Assembly: GCA_950106755.1 (NCBI GenBank) | Contig: OX467091.1 | Location: 6,775,538-6,839,537, forward strand | DNA length: 64,000 nt | From: Climacium dendroides | Lineage: Eukaryota > Streptophyta > Bryopsida > Hypnales > Climaciaceae | Direction of reading: 5' to 3' | Part shown: positions 59,640 to 64,000 of the stretch, one piece after another | Numbering within the stretch: position 1 is the first letter of the stretch | How the letters are laid out: the number at the start of each line of letters is the position of its first letter | The notes under the pieces: model-generated | What the model was told of the DNA's origin: nothing | Databases searched by the model: none | What the model saw: only the letters and a program-made list of their open reading frames with translations | Made by a program: the position numbers and the translations under genes

Positions 59640-60410
59640 TGTTTTATGACTGTAAAATATGACTGGCAGCAGTCATAAAATCGAAAAATATGACTGACGC
59701 AGAAATCACTGTAGATGACTCGGAATATGACTAACTCCAGTCGTTTCGAAGCAGTTGCTTCAGACATCAGTCATATTGGCAGTCATATTTTCCGAGGGGT
59801 ATAAATACCCATTTTTAGCCATAGTATGCCAACTAGGCGTATACTTTGACTTTCCTAGGAGAGTCTTGACTTTTATTTGGGTTGCCCGGGCAAATAAAAA
59901 AATCCTACGTGGAATACGACTGGGTCGAGTCATATTTTTTGATGACGTGGAATATGATTGCGATCAGTCATATTTTTGATGACGTAGAATATGACTGCCA
60001 TGAGTCATTTTTTTGATGACGTGGAATATGACTGTGGTGAGTCATATTTCGCAGTAACATGAAATATGACTGCGGTCAGTCATATTTTGCAGTGAGGTGA
60101 AATACGACTACGGTGAGTCATATTTTGTAATTATGTAAAATATGACTGCGGTCAGTTATATTTTGTAGTGATGTGAAATATGACTGGTGAGTCGTATTTT
60201 TTAGTAACATTAAAAAAGGACTGCAATGAGTCATATTTTATTATTATGTCGAATATGACCAGGATGAGTCATACTTTGGAGTGATGTACAATATGACTCA
60301 TCAGTGAAGTTACATTTTGTAGTGATGTACAATATGACTGTGTTCAGTCATATTTTTGGAGGACACGCAATATGACTACAATGAATCATATTCCATGTTA
60401 CTGTGCTTAG
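59640..60410. repeat. CACTA subterminal repeats (TATGACTG family)
   Basis: More than fifteen copies of AATATGACTG / CAGTCATATT in both orientations, at roughly 40-46 base spacing, commonly as GACGTGGAATATGACTG...AGTCATATTTT. Such arrays bind the TnpA-type protein in characterised CACTA elements. Confidence 0.88.
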
Positions 60411-60790
60411 TTATATATTTTTAGAAGTATTCACATGTATTTCGAAGTACAAATTTCAAAAGCGATAAAGTAGTTCTACGCTACCTAAGCTTACTTGGAT
60501 TATTCATTCATGTTTTTCATTGCTATGAGTGACTTCCACTAATAGTCTCTATAATTAGAAATCATTTTGTCTTCCAAACAAAGAAAATCAAATTCACACT
60601 CTAATATCATATCCTAAACATGTCTTTGCAACTTCTCAAATCACAAGACATGGATATACATTCCAAAATGTACTTCAATGACATTTATTACTGAACTTCA
60701 AAACACATATGAAAAAAATCACACTGAGAACACATAAACACACACCTCACTTTATACTAGAGTGAGCAATCCACTACTGCATACCTTCAC

Positions 60791-61148
60791 TCATTCGTTT
60801 AAAGAAGCCAACGCTTCAATGGGCCACTTTGTCACAGACTTCACAGCATCACCTACATGCACCATAGGAGGGTCGTCGTTGTTGTTTGCCTCATATAAAA
60901 GAACCATCTCTGATCCGGGAACCACAGATGTTATGCTTATAGACACATTGCCCTCTTCAATGAGCTATCCATGAAGTCAACCTCCTGCAACATTCACTAT
61001 GACTCCATGCGCAATTACATTGTCTTCTGCCTTGTTGTCATCGTCCACATCGAACACCTTCACTTTCGACCCTACAGCTAAGGAGATAGGACTTTCATTC
61101 TTTGAGCTTCGAGAACCTTGAAGATATTTCTTCCCACCTTGTGCATCC
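60791..61148 (-). pseudogene. En/Spm TNP1-like gene, last exon
   Basis: The acceptor TGCAG precedes DAQGGKKYLQGSRSSKNESP. The exon contains LAVGSKVKVFDVDDD, VIAHGVIVNVAGG, EEGNVSISITSVVPG and DAVKSVTKWPIEAL. The order 'GSxV...A.G.I...L.G..L..G.V.V.I..V.P......DAV...WP...L' is typical of the C-terminal domain of plant TNP1/En-Spm proteins, from memory of the family. Two stops (TGA and TAG) interrupt it at AGG*LHG*LIEEG, so this copy is probably inactive. It ends at a TGA at 60791 and joins in frame to the exon at 61253-61993. Confidence 0.6.
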
Positions 61149-61252
61149 TGCATTTACATTTACAATGGTTGTAGACATTAAGTAAACAAACGATGGAGCT
61201 TCACTTTCACTTCTGAAATTGAAAGGCAAACAACATATTCAAAAATACATAC

Positions 61253-61993
61253 CTGGGGCAATGGATTCTGTAACTGACTAATTGCCTTGTCCAAGAACAT
61301 CACACAATATTCAATGTCGGAAGGATTTTGACTAAAAACTTCAAAGGGTCCTTTCATGTTCTTTAGGAAGTTGTCTTCTGAAGCTAGAGGATCCCATGCA
61401 GGAATGTGTAATACATTTGTACCAGGTGACTTAGAGGTAGCTGTGGAATCCCAGTCCACTTGAAGGACCCTAGTTGATCCATGGGTTGGATCTGGTATCA
61501 TGTCAAATAAATCATGCAAGTCTCTTTTTCCACCACCAATTTCCTTTCCCCATAAAAAACACCACTTCATGGGTGTCCCCCGAGCTAGGAATCGAGCGAC
61601 TTCTTGTAGAAGCGCCTCTCCAATTGGAGCCCATATCCCCACATCAAATCGATAGTGGAGCATTGTCACAAAAGCTGCACAGTCTTCCCTTTTCTTAATT
61701 TTGACTTCGAACTCTCTCTCATAATGGATCGTACCACCTAACCCCCACTCTTTTCCATCATGCAGTGGTCGGATGTCACATAGAAAACCCAAGACATTCA
61801 ACACAAGTACCTTTCTTCGTGAATCATCCGAAACTCTCACCGGTAGAAACTTCAGTTTCCCTGAAATATTCTTTTTCTTTGAAGGTTTTCCAACCTTTGC
61901 GGCCCTCATTGGCCCCCTCCTTTTGGTAGGCTCTTCTTCCATTAATTTGGAATTGAATTCCACATGATGTTCTCTAGAGCCTCTTGCTCCAAT
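61253..61993 (-). CDS. En/Spm TNP1-like gene, large exon
   Basis: Bounded by an acceptor CATGTAG (61994-61996) and a donor CCCCAG/GTATGT (61252). Open across all 247 codons. It starts IGARGSREHHVEFNSKLMEE, has a basic stretch (KRRGPMRAAKVGKPSKKKN), then KVLVLNVLGFLCDIRPLHDG, a FARGTPMKWCFLWGKE-like segment and EYCVMFLDKAISQLQNPLPQ. No zinc finger or catalytic triad is seen. Its place in the element and in-frame joining to the TNP1-like exon indicate one gene, probably the DNA-binding TnpA-type protein of the element. Confidence 0.6.
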
Positions 61994-62489
61994 CTACATG
62001 CACATCAACAATTTAGTATTCAATGTCATGGTATTATAACAATTATAAATTCAACACATACAACAACAAAATATCAATTATGAAACATAAATACTTACGA
62101 CTCAAGAACACTTTTGAGACTTCAAAAGTAAAACACACACTATTATACACTTGGAATAGTAGTGTCACTTTATTTAAATGCTGAAAAATTATTGACCCCC
62201 ACAACATGCGACAAAATTTACTTCATGGTACGACTTCACATAATGAGAAATACAAATACTCCTTTTCATACACTTTGTACAACAAAAGGATCCTCTTAGA
62301 CCAAAACAAAAAATTACTATCCCTCTAAATAGAAATGGATACAAATAATCAAACGTTAACAAAGGTACATACGAAAACGTATGGCACATACATCTGACAA
62401 AAACATTAATATGACTCTCCACATAATACAAAATTTAGTCGTCATTACGTATATATTTTAAAATACAGCTTCCACTAGTTATATATTAA

Positions 62490-62720
62490 AAAATATTACT
62501 GCCATTTACTCTAAAATATATAATATGACTGACAATTGTTATATACTATAGAATATGACTAGCATTAGTGATGCACAGCAATATATGACTGCCAACAGTC
62601 ACATTCTGCATAATATGACTGACACCAGTCATGTACTAAATATTACCACTATGGTCAGTCGCATCATGCAAATAATGACTGCAATCAGTCACATAATAGA
62701 GATTATGACCACCAGCACTT
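62490..62720. repeat. TATGACTG repeats inside an intron of the CACTA gene
   Basis: At least six copies of AATATGACTG or ATGACTGC with nearby CAGTCA complements, the same motif as the subterminal array, lie between the exons at 61253-61993 and 63011-63270. Confidence 0.75.
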
Positions 62721-63010
62721 GTTTTCTTCTACATGTTACTGCTTTTAATTATGCACACATGCTTTTGTTCAAGTTATGGCACCTAATCCACAAACATGTC
62801 CAATAGAACTCATACACTTACAAAACATATTCCATAAAATGAACCTCCGTACATGATGTCTAACATTGCACCATCTACCATTTCAAAGGAAGGACGCAAT
62901 CCATAATTATATGTTCACCTATAAGAATTATACCTTGTTCCCACCCCTTTTGCACACACAATACCATAAACTACTGCAACATTTAATACAGTCATGGCAG
63001 TCCATCACAC

Positions 63011-63270
63011 CTTGGGATCCTCTTTCACCTCCTTCATCTTCTCACCAATCTTCCCTCCAGTCAACGTTGAACGCCTAGATTGATAACTTATGTCTGCCCA
63101 CAATTTCTGACCCTCGCCCTTCCTCTTCTTCACGCTCCCTTGATCCTTTTTTGCTTTTGTAACATCTATTACTTCTTCAATTTGATCCAGCACTGGCAAA
63201 GTGCTGGGTTTTTGCTTTACATTTCTTGACTTATCAATCGTGCCTTCATCCTTTAAACTCACAATGACAT
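63011..63270 (-). CDS. En/Spm TNP1-like gene, internal exon
   Basis: Basic, lysine-rich exon: DEGTIDKSRNVKQKPSTLPV, DVTKAKKDQGSVKKRKGEGQ, KIGEKMKEVKEDPK. The donor CCCAAG/GTGTGA is at 63010. The upstream acceptor is not clear, so the 5' limit is approximate. No domain is recognised. Confidence 0.45.
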
Positions 63271-63401
63271 CCACAATTTAGTAGTTGAGATTTCATGTCT
63301 ACCTACTATACATCACATGAAATTCCAAACAAATACAAAAGAAACAAAACCTATTCAATTACATTGAATGACACTAAAGGGTTTCTTATTTTTGTACGAA
63401 C

Positions 63402-63836
63402 CTCCACTGTTGCATGCACTACCTCAACACCTTTCGACACGTTCAATACATGTGCTTCTGTGGCTGTTTCTTCCTGTATCTTCTGAGGGTTAAGTTTCTT
63501 CAAACCTACCAATTCCTCCATGATCTCCTCACCACCTGCAACTTCTGGCACTGTGGTGCCTATTTCAGAACTAGACGGGTGTGTATTCCCTCCATTCTGC
63601 TTGCGGACTTCAAACAGAAGCTGCTTCACTAGGGAACCCATTTCACTTAATTCTTCCTTCACAATCTCTTGAAATGTATACAATTCGTTTCGCACTTCTT
63701 CTATGCCTTTACCCGCCCTCCTTGAATTACTACCCGCCCCTCCTGAATTTGACAACCGAATGTGCACTGATTTGTCTGGTGAAGCTAGCTCTGCTTCCAC
63801 TTCCATTTGAGTAGGGGGTCTCCCCAAATGTGCAGC
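63402..63836 (-). CDS. En/Spm TNP1-like gene, upstream exon
   Basis: Acceptor CATTGTAG (63837-63844) and donor GTGGAG/GTTCGT (63401). It encodes AAHLGRPPTQMEVEAELASP, then a coiled-coil-like IEEVRNELYTFQEIVKEELS and MGSLVKQLLFEVRKQNGG. Plant En/Spm proteins often have such a HLGR..TQ..V segment followed by a coiled coil used for dimerisation (family knowledge). Further exons lie beyond 63900 or outside the window. Confidence 0.5.
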
Positions 63837-64000
63837 CTACAATGACGGCAACCCTATATGTGTAAATTTCAAGACCAAAACATTCAACCATAGTGAAATT
63901 TCTTGAAAGCATTGACAAACAATAAACTATTTCACATTGTGATGCACATGTCCAATTACAACAACTACTACTTACATAACTTACTATTTTCAAATGAAAC

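Larger units (their letters stand above)
59623..64000 (-). mobile_element. Large CACTA (En/Spm) element, other end outside window
   Basis: Begins CACTACAACAAAAGCAGTG at 59623, the same terminus as the small CACTA at 33279-35210, followed by about 770 bases of TATGACTG/CAGTCATA subterminal repeats. A spliced En/Spm-type gene on the minus strand ends about 1.17 kb inside this terminus. No opposite terminus is found before 64000. It interrupts the RING-finger gene. Confidence 0.85.

Overview
This window looks like repeat-dense nuclear DNA from a land plant. The evidence is a CACTA element whose ends begin CACTACAACA, a PIF/Harbinger element with a TAA target duplication, a hAT transposase, long LTR-like units ending TGT...ACA, plant-style introns and A/T-rich spacers. 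I could not name a species. I found no rRNA, tRNA, CRISPR array or bacterial operon, and no confident single-copy host gene. Almost every reading frame that carries real protein signal belongs to a transposable element, and most are broken.

The dominant family is a set of 3.5-4.3 kb units rich in CCGGA. Each starts TGT and ends ACA, five have confirmed or near-confirmed target duplications or matching ends, and each carries one gag-like/'plant transposon' ORF instead of pol genes. Copies: unit 1 (1-3303, +, ORF intact, 555 aa), C (22092-26376, +, TSD AGTAT), D (35551-39103, +, TSD GCTAC), A (30920-40117, -, TSD CGGAC/CGGAT), B (50857-56832, -, TSD AACTC/AGCTC) and E (44651-about 46650, +, 3' end lost). 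No copy has a second terminal repeat. They are best read as solo LTRs of a retrotransposon whose LTR contains a gene, or as an undescribed single-unit element.

These units are nested. A decayed minus-strand transposase-like gene ('gene X') can be followed in pieces from about 41250 down to 18711. It is split by element F (19373-27502, itself split by C), by a PIF/Harbinger element (28621-30357) and by A (itself split by a 1.9 kb CACTA element at 33279-35210 and by D). Removing each insertion plus one target duplication brings homologous reading frames back together at A, D and the small CACTA.

Region by region: 1-3303 unit 1; 3304-5661 an unrecognised minus gene (gene Y); 7443-15842 a giant inverted repeat (two 2.79 kb arms around 2.8 kb with a distant relative of the gag-like gene); 15843-18710 A/T-rich dispersed repeats; 18711-41250 gene X and its nested insertions; 41253-44650 a 203 bp near-perfect hairpin and short tandem repeats; 44651-46650 unit E; 47295-50663 a hAT transposase with a long acidic tail; 50857-56832 unit B with a 2.4 kb insert; 57603-59622 a broken RING-finger gene; 59623 to the window end a large CACTA element with an En/Spm-type (TNP1-like) gene on the minus strand.
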